In this document: piece after piece, positions 35,945 to 44,789 of the stretch | How the letters are laid out: each line of letters starts with the position of its first letter | How positions within the stretch are numbered: position 1 is the stretch's first letter | Assembly (NCBI RefSeq): GCF_003570885.1 | Contig: NZ_QXJC01000008.1 | Location: forward strand, 1 to 64,000 | Reading direction: 5' to 3' | DNA: 64,000 nucleotides | From: Simplicispira hankyongi | GTDB taxonomy: Bacteria; Pseudomonadota; Gammaproteobacteria; Burkholderiales; Burkholderiaceae_C | The notes under the pieces: model-generated | Seen by the model: only the letters and a program-made list of their open reading frames with translations | Told to the model about the DNA's origin: nothing | Database searches by the model: none | Made by a program: the position numbers and the translations under genes

Positions 35945-36021
35945 TACCCATCAAGCCTTTCTTGCAGAGTTTTGTGATCTCTTGTCTGGCTTTGATGGTA
36001 CCCAGTGCATCGTTCGAGGCG

Positions 36022-36705
36022 TCAACGCCCCAGTCGGTAGGGTTCTTCAAACTCACGGAAATCCTGCTCTGCCTTCGCTGCGGCAATCCATTCCTGCATC
36101 GCAGGCAGTTGCTCGACGCGCTGGATGTACTCCGCAATCGGTTTCGGAACGGGCAGTCCATAACGCGAGAGGCGCATGCACACCGGTGCATAGAACGCAT
36201 CGGCGATGGTGAAGGTGCCAAACAGCATTGGGCCGCCATGGCGCTCCAGCAGTTCGGTCCACATTTGCACCAACCGCGCCACGTCGGCGCGCACGGCGGG
36301 GCGGTCGCGCCAGAGCAGGGCGCCTTGCTGGGCCAGATCGGCCTCGATGTTCATCGGGCAGGCACCGCGCAAGGCGGCAAAACCACTGTGCATTTCGGCC
36401 ACCACGCTGCGGGCGCGGGCGCGGGCCGCCTTGTCCTGGGGCCAGAGCTGTTTGTCGGGATAGGTTTCGGCCAGGTATTCGGCAATCGCCAGGGTGTCCC
36501 AGATCGTCAAGTCGCCATCGACCAGCACCGGCACCTTGCCGGTAGGCGAGATGCCAGCCAGCGTCGCCTTGAACTGCGAGTCTGCATCGAAGCTGTCAAA
36601 GCGGGCCACCACTTCCTGGAAGGGGATGCCGGATTGGCGCAGCAGCACCCAGGGGCGCAGGGACCAGGAGGAGTAGTTCTTGTTGCCGATATAGAGCTTG
36701 AGCAT
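36022..36705 (-). CDS. Glutathione S-transferase family protein
   Basis: A 227-residue soluble GST. The N-terminal thioredoxin-like half begins LYIGNKNYSSWSLRPWVLLR, where the serine after the tyrosine is the likely catalytic residue, followed by SPTGKVPVLVDGDLTIWDTLAIAEYLAE. The C-terminal helical domain has FTIADAFYAPVCMRL. The KNYSSWSLRPW start is seen in a proteobacterial GST subgroup whose substrate is not known. It is monocistronic by position. Confidence 0.88.
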   Translation of the reverse strand: MLKLYIGNKNYSSWSLRPWVLLRQSGIPFQEVVARFDSFDADSQFKATLAGISPTGKVPVLVDGDLTIWDTLAIAEYLAETYPDKQLWPQDKAARARARSVVAEMHSGFAALRGACPMNIEADLAQQGALLWRDRPAVRADVARLVQMWTELLERHGGPMLFGTFTIADAFYAPVCMRLSRYGLPVPKPIAEYIQRVEQLPAMQEWIAAAKAEQDFREFEEPYRLGR

Positions 36706-37061
36706 GGGGCACCTTGGTGGTCAGAAAGACGTCGGGCATTGTGCGGCAATGCGCTTTTCCATACCGCTATGTCGGACCTTAGATCTCGGACGCCGCACGC
36801 AGGGTTTGCCTCCACCAGTGCACCCGTGGAACCGGCTTTGCCGGGCCACTGGGTGCGTCCTCCTTGGGGGAAAGCGCGAAGTGCTTCAGGGGGCTCAAGG
36901 ACGTCCTGCATAACTCCTCGCGGCGTGTGATAGCCCGGACTCGGGCGGTCTGCGTCGTTGCGTTTCACAGCCAATAGCTACGGCTATTGCCTGCAAAACG
37001 TGCCTAGCATCCCATCCCGATCCGCGCTACACCCACTCGCGTAGAGTTTTGCAGGACATCC
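36706..37061. other. Intergenic region rich in repeats
   Basis: There are 356 bases without a credible gene. It holds the promoter side of the GST gene, a G/C-rich block (36851-36893, CTTGGGGGAAAGCGCGAAG-type) resembling hairpins found near Comamonadaceae gene ends, and the 167-bp inverted-ended element that runs into the acyl-CoA dehydrogenase stop codon. Confidence 0.6.
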
Positions 37062-37063
37062 TT
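36897..37063. repeat. Hairpin-ended element C, related core
   Basis: The ends are inverted repeats of 20 bases with two mismatches: AAGGACGTCCTGCATAACTC at 36897-36916 and its near inverse at 37044-37063. The centre carries CTCGGGCGGTCTGCG, a CAATAGCTACGGCTATTG palindrome and CATCCCGAT, which are shared with copy A. Its right end overlaps the acyl-CoA dehydrogenase stop codon, as copy A abuts the nirN stop. It may act as a terminator. Confidence 0.75.
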
Positions 37064-38744
37064 AACCCAACCTCGGTGTGGCGCGCTCGATGATGGCGGT
37101 CACATCTACGCCGCGCGGCAAAGCGCCGTAATTGAAGCTGCTTTCCGGCGCCAGGCGTGAGGCGCAGAACGCGTCGGCCACGAAGGCCGGCGCGCTGCGC
37201 ACCAGCAGCGACGCCTGCAGTGCCAGCGCCATGCGCTCAACCACGTGGCGGGCGCGGTACGGCAGGTCAGCGGTGTCGGCAAATTCCTTGGCCAGGCCGC
37301 GCACCTGCTGGTCGAGCAGCGCGTTCTGGCCTTGCGTGGGGCGCAGTTCGGCAAAAAAGGCTTCCACCACTTCGGGCGTCTTGCCCATGGCGCGCAGCAC
37401 GTCCAGGCACTGGATGTTGCCGCTGCCCTCCCAGATGGCGTTGACCGGCGCCTCGCGGTACAGGCGCGGGAACATGCTGTCTTCCATCACGCCGCTGCCG
37501 CCGATGCATTCCATGGCCTCATAGGCGTGGCCAGGGGTGCGCTTGCAGATCCAGTACTTGCCCACGGCAGTGACCAGGCGAACGAGCAAGTCTTCGTGGC
37601 GATCATCACGGTGGTCGAGCGCGCGCGCCATGCGCATCGAGAGGGTCATCGCGGCCTCGCTCTCCAGCGCCAGGTCGGCCAGCACGTTCTGCATCAGCGG
37701 CTGTTGGTTGAGGCGCGCGCCAAAGGCGCTGCGGTGCGCGCAGTGGTGCAGCGCCTGCGACAGTGCCATGCGCATGCCCGCGCTCGAACCCACCATGCAG
37801 TCAAAGCGCGTCATGGCCACCATTTCGATGATGTTGCGCACGCCGCGCCCTTCCTCGCCCACCATCCAGGCCAGCGCGCCGCGCAGCTCGGTCTCGCTCG
37901 ATGCGTTGGAGGCGTTGCCCATCTTTTTCTTCAGCCGCAGCACCTGCATGGGGTTCTTCGTGCCATCCGGGCGCCAGCGTGGCAGCAGGAAGCACGACAA
38001 ACCTTTGTCGGTGTGCGCCAGCACGAGGAAGGCGTCGCACATCGGCGCCGACACAAAGTACTTATGGCCGACCAGTTCATAGGCCTGGCCCGGGCCGCCC
38101 TGGCCCACGGGGTAGGCGCGGGTGCTGTTGGCCTGCACGTCCGATCCGCCTTGCTTTTCGGTCATGGCCATGCCAATGGTCACGCCCTGCTTTTGCTCTG
38201 CGGGCACGTTGCGCGGGTCGTACACGCGGGCGGTGATCCTGGGTTCCCACAGCGCTGCCAGGTCGGGTTGCAGGCGCAGCGCCGGAATGGCGGCAAAGGT
38301 CATGGTGATGGGGCAGCCGTGGCCGGCCTCCACCTGGGTGTGCAGGTAGTTGCCGGCGGCACGTGCCACGTGGGCGCCGGCTTTCGGGTCGGTCCAGGGC
38401 GAGGAATGCAGGCCGTGCTGGATCGCCGTGCGCATGAACTGGTGGTACGCCGGATGGAACTTGACCAGGTCGATGCGGTTGCCAAAGCGGTCGTGCGTGT
38501 CCAGCTCAGGCGGAAACTTGTTGGCCAGATGGCCTTGCTCCAGGTAATCGGCCGAACCGGTGAGCTGGCCGAAGCGCTGCAGCTCGGCGTCCGCCCAGAG
38601 CGCGCCCTCGCGCTGCACGGCTTCGCGCAGCGCGGTGTCCTGCGCGTACGTGTTGTAGTCGGCGAGCTCGCAGGAGACGTTCTCGACCACATGGGTGTTG
38701 GCCAGGTAACGGGTGTTCAGGGTGGTGTCGTCAAGGGCGTTCAT
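37062..38744 (-). CDS. Acyl-CoA dehydrogenase (AidB/isovaleryl type)
   Basis: A 560-residue FAD-dependent acyl-CoA dehydrogenase of the long AidB-like class. Markers are TIGMAMTEKQGGSDVQANSTRA, KYFVSAPMCDAFLVLA, MRMALSQALHHCAHRSAFG and ECIGGSGVMEDSMFPRLYREAPVNAIWEGSGNIQCLDVLRA. E. coli AidB protects DNA from alkylation and has weak isovaleryl-CoA dehydrogenase activity; similar proteins in betaproteobacteria are annotated as isovaleryl-CoA dehydrogenases. It is translated with the PaaX-like regulator (ATGA overlap), so it is probably controlled by an acyl-CoA or similar ligand. Confidence 0.88.
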   Translation of the reverse strand: MNALDDTTLNTRYLANTHVVENVSCELADYNTYAQDTALREAVQREGALWADAELQRFGQLTGSADYLEQGHLANKFPPELDTHDRFGNRIDLVKFHPAYHQFMRTAIQHGLHSSPWTDPKAGAHVARAAGNYLHTQVEAGHGCPITMTFAAIPALRLQPDLAALWEPRITARVYDPRNVPAEQKQGVTIGMAMTEKQGGSDVQANSTRAYPVGQGGPGQAYELVGHKYFVSAPMCDAFLVLAHTDKGLSCFLLPRWRPDGTKNPMQVLRLKKKMGNASNASSETELRGALAWMVGEEGRGVRNIIEMVAMTRFDCMVGSSAGMRMALSQALHHCAHRSAFGARLNQQPLMQNVLADLALESEAAMTLSMRMARALDHRDDRHEDLLVRLVTAVGKYWICKRTPGHAYEAMECIGGSGVMEDSMFPRLYREAPVNAIWEGSGNIQCLDVLRAMGKTPEVVEAFFAELRPTQGQNALLDQQVRGLAKEFADTADLPYRARHVVERMALALQASLLVRSAPAFVADAFCASRLAPESSFNYGALPRGVDVTAIIERATPRLG

Positions 38745-39613
38745 GGCAAGGTCTCCAGGAGGTGCGAGGGAATCAGACGTGCCTTGCTGTTGGCCGTGCT
38801 CGGGGCAGGCAGGGCGCTGTAGAAGCGGCTCCAGATGGTGCGGCCGGCATCGTCAAAGGCATGTACGCTGGCGATGAACGCCGCGCGCAGTGCGCCGTCC
38901 ACCATGGGCTCGGGCAACAGCGGGTCGTACACCAGCTGACGGATGGCCGCGCCGCCCAGAAAGAAGGATTCGCGCGCTGCCTGCGCGGTGGGCAGGCGCG
39001 CTGCACCGGCCAACCAGTCCTTCAGGCGTTGTTGTGTGGTGCGGTAACCAAGGTTGAGGGCCGAGCCGTCCCACAGCGCGTCCACAGCGGCTTCTGTCGC
39101 CGCATCAAGCGAGGTGCAGCCGCAGACCACGGCCTGTGGCTCCAGCCCGAGTGCGCGCAGGCGCTCGCGGATGGCGGCGATGTCCTGCTCGATGTTGTCG
39201 GGGCGCAGCCAGAAGTCACGCTGTAGCTCGGTAAAGCCCAGCAGGTGCAGGGCGCGCTCGCGCTGCTGGGTGGCGCTGCGATCGCTGCGCGCCAGCGCGC
39301 CGCAGTGCACGGCGACGTACTGGCCGTTCCAGGGGCGCAGGCGTTGCTCGGTGCTGCGCCAGTTGGCCACGTCCTGGGCCAGGCGCTGCGCTGCCGGGCC
39401 CAGGCGGTACGCGCCGCGCTCGGTGGCCAGCACCATGTCCTGCGCCGCCAACCGCGCCAGCGTCACGCGCACATGGTTTTCGCTGATGCCGAACACCGCG
39501 CACGCCGCCACGGCGTGGCTGACCGGCAGCGGGTTGTCGCCGCTGGCCAGCAGCAGTTCCAGTAGCAGGTGCTTGGGTTGGACCTTGGCGTCCGGTGCGT
39601 GGGGGGAAGACAT
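38741..39613 (-). CDS. PaaX-family transcriptional regulator
   Basis: A 290-residue PaaX-like repressor. The N-terminal winged helix includes NPLPVSHAVAACAVFGISENHVRVTLARLAAQDMV, a middle domain follows (about 95-185), and the PaaX C-terminal domain ends near IWSRFYSALPAP. PaaX proteins bind CoA thioesters and repress catabolic operons. Here the partner gene is the acyl-CoA dehydrogenase downstream, with a 4-base overlap. The AT-rich region before the start carries an inverted repeat that could be its operator. Confidence 0.88.
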   Translation of the reverse strand: MSSPHAPDAKVQPKHLLLELLLASGDNPLPVSHAVAACAVFGISENHVRVTLARLAAQDMVLATERGAYRLGPAAQRLAQDVANWRSTEQRLRPWNGQYVAVHCGALARSDRSATQQRERALHLLGFTELQRDFWLRPDNIEQDIAAIRERLRALGLEPQAVVCGCTSLDAATEAAVDALWDGSALNLGYRTTQQRLKDWLAGAARLPTAQAARESFFLGGAAIRQLVYDPLLPEPMVDGALRAAFIASVHAFDDAGRTIWSRFYSALPAPSTANSKARLIPSHLLETLP

Positions 39614-39623
39614 GGCGGTTGAA

Positions 39624-39662
39624 TATTACATAAATAATCTATTGCTGTGTATATGTGTAATA
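39624..39662. promoter_or_regulatory. AT-rich inverted repeat upstream of paaX-like gene
   Basis: TATTACATA (39624-39632) and TATGTGTAATA (39652-39662) form an imperfect inverted repeat separated by 19 bases, starting 11 bases upstream of the paaX-like start. The position and symmetry suit an autoregulatory operator that overlaps the promoter. Confidence 0.45.
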
Positions 39663-39810
39663 AAACAGTGCGCACCCATGCATGGCACTTTTTATTGCCA
39701 TGCGCTGGGCGCACTTGTTGCCTGTTGTTTGCCGCCATCTGGCGATGGCGCGGAGCCGCGCGCGGCTCAGAGGGTTGCCCTTAGATCGTGAGCACGTTCT
39801 CAACAGGCTC

Positions 39811-40383
39811 TTATACAGGCCAGACGATGCCGTTGTCGTTCAGGATCGCGTCGAGCGGCAGGTCGTGCGGCTCGGGCACGAAATCGTCTAGAAAGCCTTG
39901 CGTATAGCCCAGACCCACCGTAACGGGGCGCGGTTGCAGCGTGGCCAGCGTGCGGTCGTAAAACCCGCCGCCGTAGCCCAGGCGGTAGCCGCCTGCGGCG
40001 TAGCCGACGCAGGGCACGAAGAGCAGCGTGGGCACAATGATTTCGGTGTCCTTGGGCTTGGGGATGCCGTAGGCATCCTCCTCCATCTCGCAGCCGGGGT
40101 ACCAGGCGTGGAAGGTAAGGGTTTTGTGCTGCTTGTTCACCACCGGCAGGCCGATGCGGCGCAGCTGGGGTTCGTCCAGCAGTTCGCCGTCTTCCTTCCA
40201 GCGGTGCAGGGCCGGCAGGGGGTCAAACTCGCCCTTGATGGGCCAGTAGGCACCAATCACCGTGTCGGGTCTGTCCACCAGCCAGATGCGCATCACGCGC
40301 TGCAACAGGTCGGCGCGTTTGAGCCGGTCGGGCATATTCAGGCGCTGTTCTACCAGCGCTCGGCGCAAGGCTGCTTTGTCCAT
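39811..40383 (-). CDS. 5-formyltetrahydrofolate cyclo-ligase
   Basis: A 190-residue enzyme (MTHFS family) that converts 5-formyl-THF to 5,10-methenyl-THF with ATP. The phosphate-binding motif RLGYGGGFYDRTL and the early GAYWPIKGEFD segment are typical. The start at 40383 is preceded by GGGGGGAA and lies only 15 bases from the divergent transglycosylase start, so each gene's promoter would sit in the other's coding region. The longer open frame upstream is not part of the family. Confidence 0.92.
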   Translation of the reverse strand: MDKAALRRALVEQRLNMPDRLKRADLLQRVMRIWLVDRPDTVIGAYWPIKGEFDPLPALHRWKEDGELLDEPQLRRIGLPVVNKQHKTLTFHAWYPGCEMEEDAYGIPKPKDTEIIVPTLLFVPCVGYAAGGYRLGYGGGFYDRTLATLQPRPVTVGLGYTQGFLDDFVPEPHDLPLDAILNDNGIVWPV

Positions 40384-40398
40384 CACATAATTCCCCCC

Positions 40399-42399
40399 AT
40401 GCATTGGATGAAGATTCTGACACCCTTGGCGCTTTCGTTGTCCCTGATGGGCATGGGGAGCAGTGCGCAGGCGCTGGCCGTGGGTGCGGCGCCCACGGCG
40501 GCGGACCAGGTGCTGATCGATATGCAGCAGGCATTTCGCAAGAAGGACCGCGTGCGTCTGGCGCAGCTCCTGCCACAAACGCGCGGCCATGCACTGGAGC
40601 CCTGGGCCGCGTACTGGGAACTGCGTGCGCGGCTGGAAGACGCGCAGGCGAGCGAAGTCGACGCCTTTTTGCAGCGCTGGGCCGGCACTTACCAGGAAGA
40701 TCGGCTGCGCAACGACTGGCTGCTGCTGCTCGGCCAGCGGCGTGAATGGGCGCGCTTTGCCGCCATGCAGCCGCAATTTCGCATGGGCGATGACCGCGAA
40801 GTGCGCTGCTACGCGTTGACGATCGACCAGATCGAAGGGCACGCGCCGCAGGACATAGGGGCCCAGGTGCGCGAGAACTGGTATGCGCAGCGTGACGCGG
40901 ACGACGGCTGCACGCACGCGGCGAGCGAGCTGTTTTCTGCGGGTGCGCTGTCAGCGAGTGATGTATGGCGCAAGGCGCGCCTGGCCATGGAGGCCAACCG
41001 CGTGCGTGCTGCGCGCGATGCCGTGGCCATCGTGGCGGCGGATTGGTTGCCGCAGGTCACGCAGCTGAACGATGCGCCCACCAAGTTCCTGCGTGCGCAC
41101 TCCACCGCGCCTGGCCGCCAGCGCAAGGAAATCATGGTGCTGGCGCTGATCAAGTTGGCCACCAGCGACCCCGACAACGCGGCCCAGCTGCTGGACGCCA
41201 AATGGAGCGTGCATTTCAATGCCGAAGAGCGCAACTGGACCTGGGGCGTGATCGGCAAACAGGCCGCGTTGCGCCTCTCGCCCATGGCGAGCGACTACTT
41301 TGCCAAGGTCAGCCGCGACGCCGATCTGAGCGACGAATTGCTCGCCTGGAAGGTGCGCGCAGCCCTGCGTGCCGGCCAGTGGGACATGGTGCGCAAGGCG
41401 ATCTCCGCCATGTCGCCCGGCGCGCAAAAAGACAGCGCCTGGACCTATTGGAAGGCGCGCGCCCTGCTACAGGGCCGTGTGACGGACGCCGAACGTGCCG
41501 AGGCCACCGCCTTGCTGCGCTCGATTGCCGGCCCCGGCGGTTTCTACGGGCAGTTGGCCCTGGAAGACCTGGGCGAGCGCGTCAGCGTGCCGCCAGCGCC
41601 CGCGCCGCTCACGGCGGAGGAAAAAGCGGCCGCGCGTGCCAACCCCGGGCTCAACCGTGGGCTCTACGCGATCCTGATTGGCTTGCGGCACGAAGGCGTG
41701 CGCGAATGGAACTACGCCACCAACCTGCACGAGCGCGGCGGTATGGGCGAGCGCGAGTTGCTCGCCGCAGCCGATTTCGCCTGCCAGTACGAGGTGTGGG
41801 ACCGCTGCATCAACACCAGCGAGCGCACCCAGGCGGTGGCCGATTATTCGCAGCGCTACCCCATGCCGTTCGAGGGCGCGGTGGTGGCGCACAGCCGCCA
41901 GGTGGGGCTGGACCCGGCCTACGTGTACGGACTGATCCGCCAGGAGAGCCGCTTCATCATGGACGCGCGCTCGGGCGTGGGCGCTTCGGGCCTGATGCAG
42001 GTCATGCCGGCCACGGCGCGCTGGACGGCGAAAAAAATCGGACTGGCCGGCTTTACCCCCGACCAGCTGCACGACCGCGACACCAACATCACCATCGGCA
42101 CGGCCTACCTCAAGCTGGCGCTGGACGATTTTGCCGGCTCCATGCCGCTGGCCGCCGCGGCCTACAACGCCGGGCCAGGCCGGCCGCGCAACTGGCGCAA
42201 CGGCCCGGTGCTGGACGCGGCCATCTGGGCCGAGAACGTACCGTTCACCGAAACGCGCGATTACGTGAAGAAGGTGCTGGCCAACACCACCAACTACGCG
42301 GCGCTGCTCACCGGCAAGCCGCAGTCGCTGCGCGAGCGTCTGGGCAAGATCGGTCCGCGCGATGCGGCGGCGCCCGAGGTGAACAAGGAACTGCCTTGA
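40399..42399 (+). CDS. slt: Soluble lytic murein transglycosylase (Slt)
   Basis: A 666-residue exported lytic transglycosylase that cuts peptidoglycan and forms anhydromuramic ends. The signal peptide is within residues 1-28 (cut near AQA-LA). A long helical superhelix (U/L domains) is followed by the catalytic SLT domain: LIRQESRFIMDARSGVGASGLMQVMPATA with the catalytic Glu in QESR, and AYNAGPGRPRNW. The start is ambiguous: ATG at 40399 or 40408, neither with a ribosome binding site. Length matches Slt70-type enzymes. Confidence 0.93.
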   Translation: MHWMKILTPLALSLSLMGMGSSAQALAVGAAPTAADQVLIDMQQAFRKKDRVRLAQLLPQTRGHALEPWAAYWELRARLEDAQASEVDAFLQRWAGTYQEDRLRNDWLLLLGQRREWARFAAMQPQFRMGDDREVRCYALTIDQIEGHAPQDIGAQVRENWYAQRDADDGCTHAASELFSAGALSASDVWRKARLAMEANRVRAARDAVAIVAADWLPQVTQLNDAPTKFLRAHSTAPGRQRKEIMVLALIKLATSDPDNAAQLLDAKWSVHFNAEERNWTWGVIGKQAALRLSPMASDYFAKVSRDADLSDELLAWKVRAALRAGQWDMVRKAISAMSPGAQKDSAWTYWKARALLQGRVTDAERAEATALLRSIAGPGGFYGQLALEDLGERVSVPPAPAPLTAEEKAAARANPGLNRGLYAILIGLRHEGVREWNYATNLHERGGMGERELLAAADFACQYEVWDRCINTSERTQAVADYSQRYPMPFEGAVVAHSRQVGLDPAYVYGLIRQESRFIMDARSGVGASGLMQVMPATARWTAKKIGLAGFTPDQLHDRDTNITIGTAYLKLALDDFAGSMPLAAAAYNAGPGRPRNWRNGPVLDAAIWAENVPFTETRDYVKKVLANTTNYAALLTGKPQSLRERLGKIGPRDAAAPEVNKELP

Positions 42400-42407
42400 A
42401 GTTTTGA

Positions 42408-42468
42408 TATTTTTGGCCTCTAGCGCTTATGGGGTAAGCGCAAGAAGCTATGTTTATGATAGCTACAT
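42408..42468. repeat. Comamonadaceae palindromic repeat, copy 4
   Basis: GGCCTCTAGCGCTTATGGGG is followed by TAAGCGCAAGAAGCTATG and then TGATAGCTAC, with TAGCGCTTA/TAAGCGCAA arms and a short loop. It lies right after the slt stop codon and before the GST gene, where it could act as a terminator. Confidence 0.8.
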
Positions 42469-42519
42469 CGCTGCATCTTGGGTCAGCGCATCACGGGGTT
42501 TCTGCCTAAGATAGTGGCC

Positions 42520-43209
42520 ATGCTCACCGTCCACCACCTTGAAACCTCGCGTTCGCAGCGCATTCTCTGGCTGCTGGAAGAACTGGGTGTTCCGTACGAC
42601 CTGAAGGTCTACGCGCGTGACCCGCGCACCCGGCTGGCGCCGGCCGCGCTGCGCAAGGTGCATCCGCTGGGCAAGTCGCCGGTGATTACCGAGAACGGCG
42701 AGACGATTGCCGAGTCGGGCGCCATCATCGAATACCTGGTGGAAACCCACGGAACCCATGCCAGCGGCGATCTGGCGCATTTGCAGCCCCGGCCCGGAAC
42801 GCCCGAGCACCGGCGCTGCCGCTTCTGGATGCACTACGCCGAGGGCTCGCTGATGAACTGGCTGGTGATGAAGCTGGTGTTCACCAGCATTCCGCGCCAG
42901 CCCATGCCGTTTTTTGCCAGGCCCATTGCCCGCGCGCTCTGCGCCAAGGTGCAGGAGCAATTGGTGGACCCGAATGTGGATGCGGCCCTGGCCTTCATGG
43001 AAGACCACCTGGGCCGCCACCGCTGGTTTGCCGGCGAGCACCTGAGCATGGCCGATTTTCAAATGAGCTTTGCCGTCGAAGCCGCGCTCTCGCGCGCCGC
43101 CAAGGCCAAGGACTGCCCCAAGCTGCAGGCCTATTGCGCACGCATGCAGGCGCGGCCGGCGTACCAGATGGCCATCGCCAAGGGTGGGCCGGTGGTGATG
43201 GCGGCCTGA
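42520..43209 (+). CDS. Glutathione S-transferase family protein
   Basis: A 229-residue soluble GST. The N-terminal half reads VHHLETSRSQRILWLLEELGVPYDLKVYARDPRTRLAPAAL, with the Ser of SRSQR in the catalytic position, then HPLGKSPVITENGETIAESGAIIEYLVE. The C-terminal helical domain carries WFAGEHLSMADFQMSF. It belongs to a common proteobacterial GST group often annotated as stress or detoxification enzymes; the substrate is unknown. Its end is 15 bases from the convergent ligase-like gene. Confidence 0.88.
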   Translation: MLTVHHLETSRSQRILWLLEELGVPYDLKVYARDPRTRLAPAALRKVHPLGKSPVITENGETIAESGAIIEYLVETHGTHASGDLAHLQPRPGTPEHRRCRFWMHYAEGSLMNWLVMKLVFTSIPRQPMPFFARPIARALCAKVQEQLVDPNVDAALAFMEDHLGRHRWFAGEHLSMADFQMSFAVEAALSRAAKAKDCPKLQAYCARMQARPAYQMAIAKGGPVVMAA

Positions 43210-43224
43210 CGGCGCATGGGTCGA

Positions 43225-44622
43225 TCAGGTCTTGGCGCAGGCCACGATGCGGCAGGCCTTGCCGCTGCGCCCGCGCGGTGTGCGCTGGCCCAGCTTGCCG
43301 CGCACCTCGATGGCACCCAGCCCCATGGCGCGGGCAAAGCTCTGCAGCTCGGCGCAGCAGCGTGCCAGCGCCTGGTGCCCGGCCTCGCCTTCCAGGGGCA
43401 GCTGCAGTTCCAGGGTGCAGGCATCGATCTGGCGCAGGTAGAAGTCGAACACCCCTGCCTTGTCTTCCAGCACGGTGGACAGCGCCAGCGGCAGCAGCGT
43501 CACGCGCCGGCCGTCCGGCCCGCACATGACCAGCGGCTCGTCGTGGCGGCCTTGCACCTGCACCACGGGCAGCGGGGAGCCGCAACGGCAGCGCTCGGTG
43601 TGCACCGTGATCTGGTCGCCCAGGGCGTAGCGCACCAGCGGCTGTACGTGGTTGGCCAGGTTGGTCAGCAGCACGCTGCTGGCGGCGTGGCCGGCGGGCA
43701 CCGGGCGCAGGTGCTCGTCCACCGGTTCCAGAATCACCCAGTCGGCGTTCACATGCATCTGGCCGTGTGCGCATTCCCAGCCGATGGAGAGGAACTCGGA
43801 GGCGCCGTAGCTGTTGCGCACCGCGCCGCCGAGCTGCCGCGTGATGTGGTCCCGCACGCCAGGCGCCAGATACTCGCCGCCGGTCCAGATTTCGCGCGGC
43901 CGGATGCGCAAGGCGCCGCGTGCGGCTTCGTCGGCCAGGAGGGCGGCGGCTGTGGGGTAGGTGGCGATGGCGGTGGGGGCAAAGGCATTGAGCGCCTGCA
44001 CCAGTGCCCCCAGGGGTTGGAGCAGCGAAAAGCTGCGCGTGCTGTGGGCCAGCCATGGGTTGAGGGTGCACAGCCGCCGCACCGACACGGTGCTGGCAAA
44101 GTGTCCGTCGATGGCGCCGATAAAGGCCGTGCGCTCGCCCAGCCCCAGCGGGTCCCACCAGCTCGACAGCAGGGGTTTGGGCGGCGGGCTGCGGCGCAGG
44201 GCTTCGAGTGCGTCGTACACGGCCATGGCCTGGGCATCCTGCACAAAAATGCCCGGCTGGCCGCTGGTGCCCGAGCTTTCCCACACCATGTAGCGGCCCA
44301 GCCAGGGCTCGCCAATGCGGTTCGGGTCGGCGGTGAAGGCGCGCAGCGCATCGAGTTGCAACTGCGGGTCGGTCACCCAGTCGTTGAAGTTCGCCATCAA
44401 CTGTGCCCGCGTCACCACGGGAAGTTGGTGCAGTGCGGTGTTGGGCGTGGTGCCGGCGGGCCACAGCGAGCGGTACAGGCGGGAGCCCCGCAGGGTGGAT
44501 TCGAGCAGCGCAGCCAGGCGGGTTTGCTGGCGCCGCGCAATGTCCTGCGGCGTGCCGCGCTGGGCGGCCGCCACGTCTAGCGATACCGTGGACAGGCGCA
44601 GTGCGTCGAACACGGTGCTCAT
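43225..44622 (-). CDS. AMP-binding ligase, PaaK/F390-synthetase-like
   Basis: A 465-residue adenylate-forming protein related to phenylacetate-CoA ligases and coenzyme F390 synthetases. The nucleotide loop is ESSGTSGQPGIFVQD, and the later motifs NSYGASEFLSIGWEC and YALGDQITVHTERCRCGSPLPVVQVQGRHDE match this branch, including a Cys pair of unknown role. It should activate a carboxylic acid with ATP, but the acid cannot be told. The start lacks a clear ribosome binding site. It is separated from the upstream hydrolase gene by a strong hairpin. Confidence 0.8.
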   Translation of the reverse strand: MSTVFDALRLSTVSLDVAAAQRGTPQDIARRQQTRLAALLESTLRGSRLYRSLWPAGTTPNTALHQLPVVTRAQLMANFNDWVTDPQLQLDALRAFTADPNRIGEPWLGRYMVWESSGTSGQPGIFVQDAQAMAVYDALEALRRSPPPKPLLSSWWDPLGLGERTAFIGAIDGHFASTVSVRRLCTLNPWLAHSTRSFSLLQPLGALVQALNAFAPTAIATYPTAAALLADEAARGALRIRPREIWTGGEYLAPGVRDHITRQLGGAVRNSYGASEFLSIGWECAHGQMHVNADWVILEPVDEHLRPVPAGHAASSVLLTNLANHVQPLVRYALGDQITVHTERCRCGSPLPVVQVQGRHDEPLVMCGPDGRRVTLLPLALSTVLEDKAGVFDFYLRQIDACTLELQLPLEGEAGHQALARCCAELQSFARAMGLGAIEVRGKLGQRTPRGRSGKACRIVACAKT

Positions 44623-44707
44623 GCTGCCGCCGCTGCGTCGGGGCCTGGCAGGACCGCCGAAGCCGTCCGGGGTAACGCATTCACGCGGGCCATGGGCCGT
44701 TCTCCTG

Positions 44708-44745
44708 CGGGTGGCAACAGCGTCCATCATAGGACGTGCCACCCG
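44708..44745. terminator. Hairpin between MBL and ligase-like genes
   Basis: The outer arms CGGGTGGCA and TGCCACCCG and inner arms CGTCC and GGACG make a long stem with a six-base loop and one 4-base bulge. It follows the MBL hydrolase gene on the minus strand. There is no T tract, so it is either a terminator or a message-stabilising structure. Confidence 0.5.
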
Positions 44746-44789
44746 GGCTTCCCCGACCCGTGCGCACCAGAACAGGTGCTGCTGCAGGC

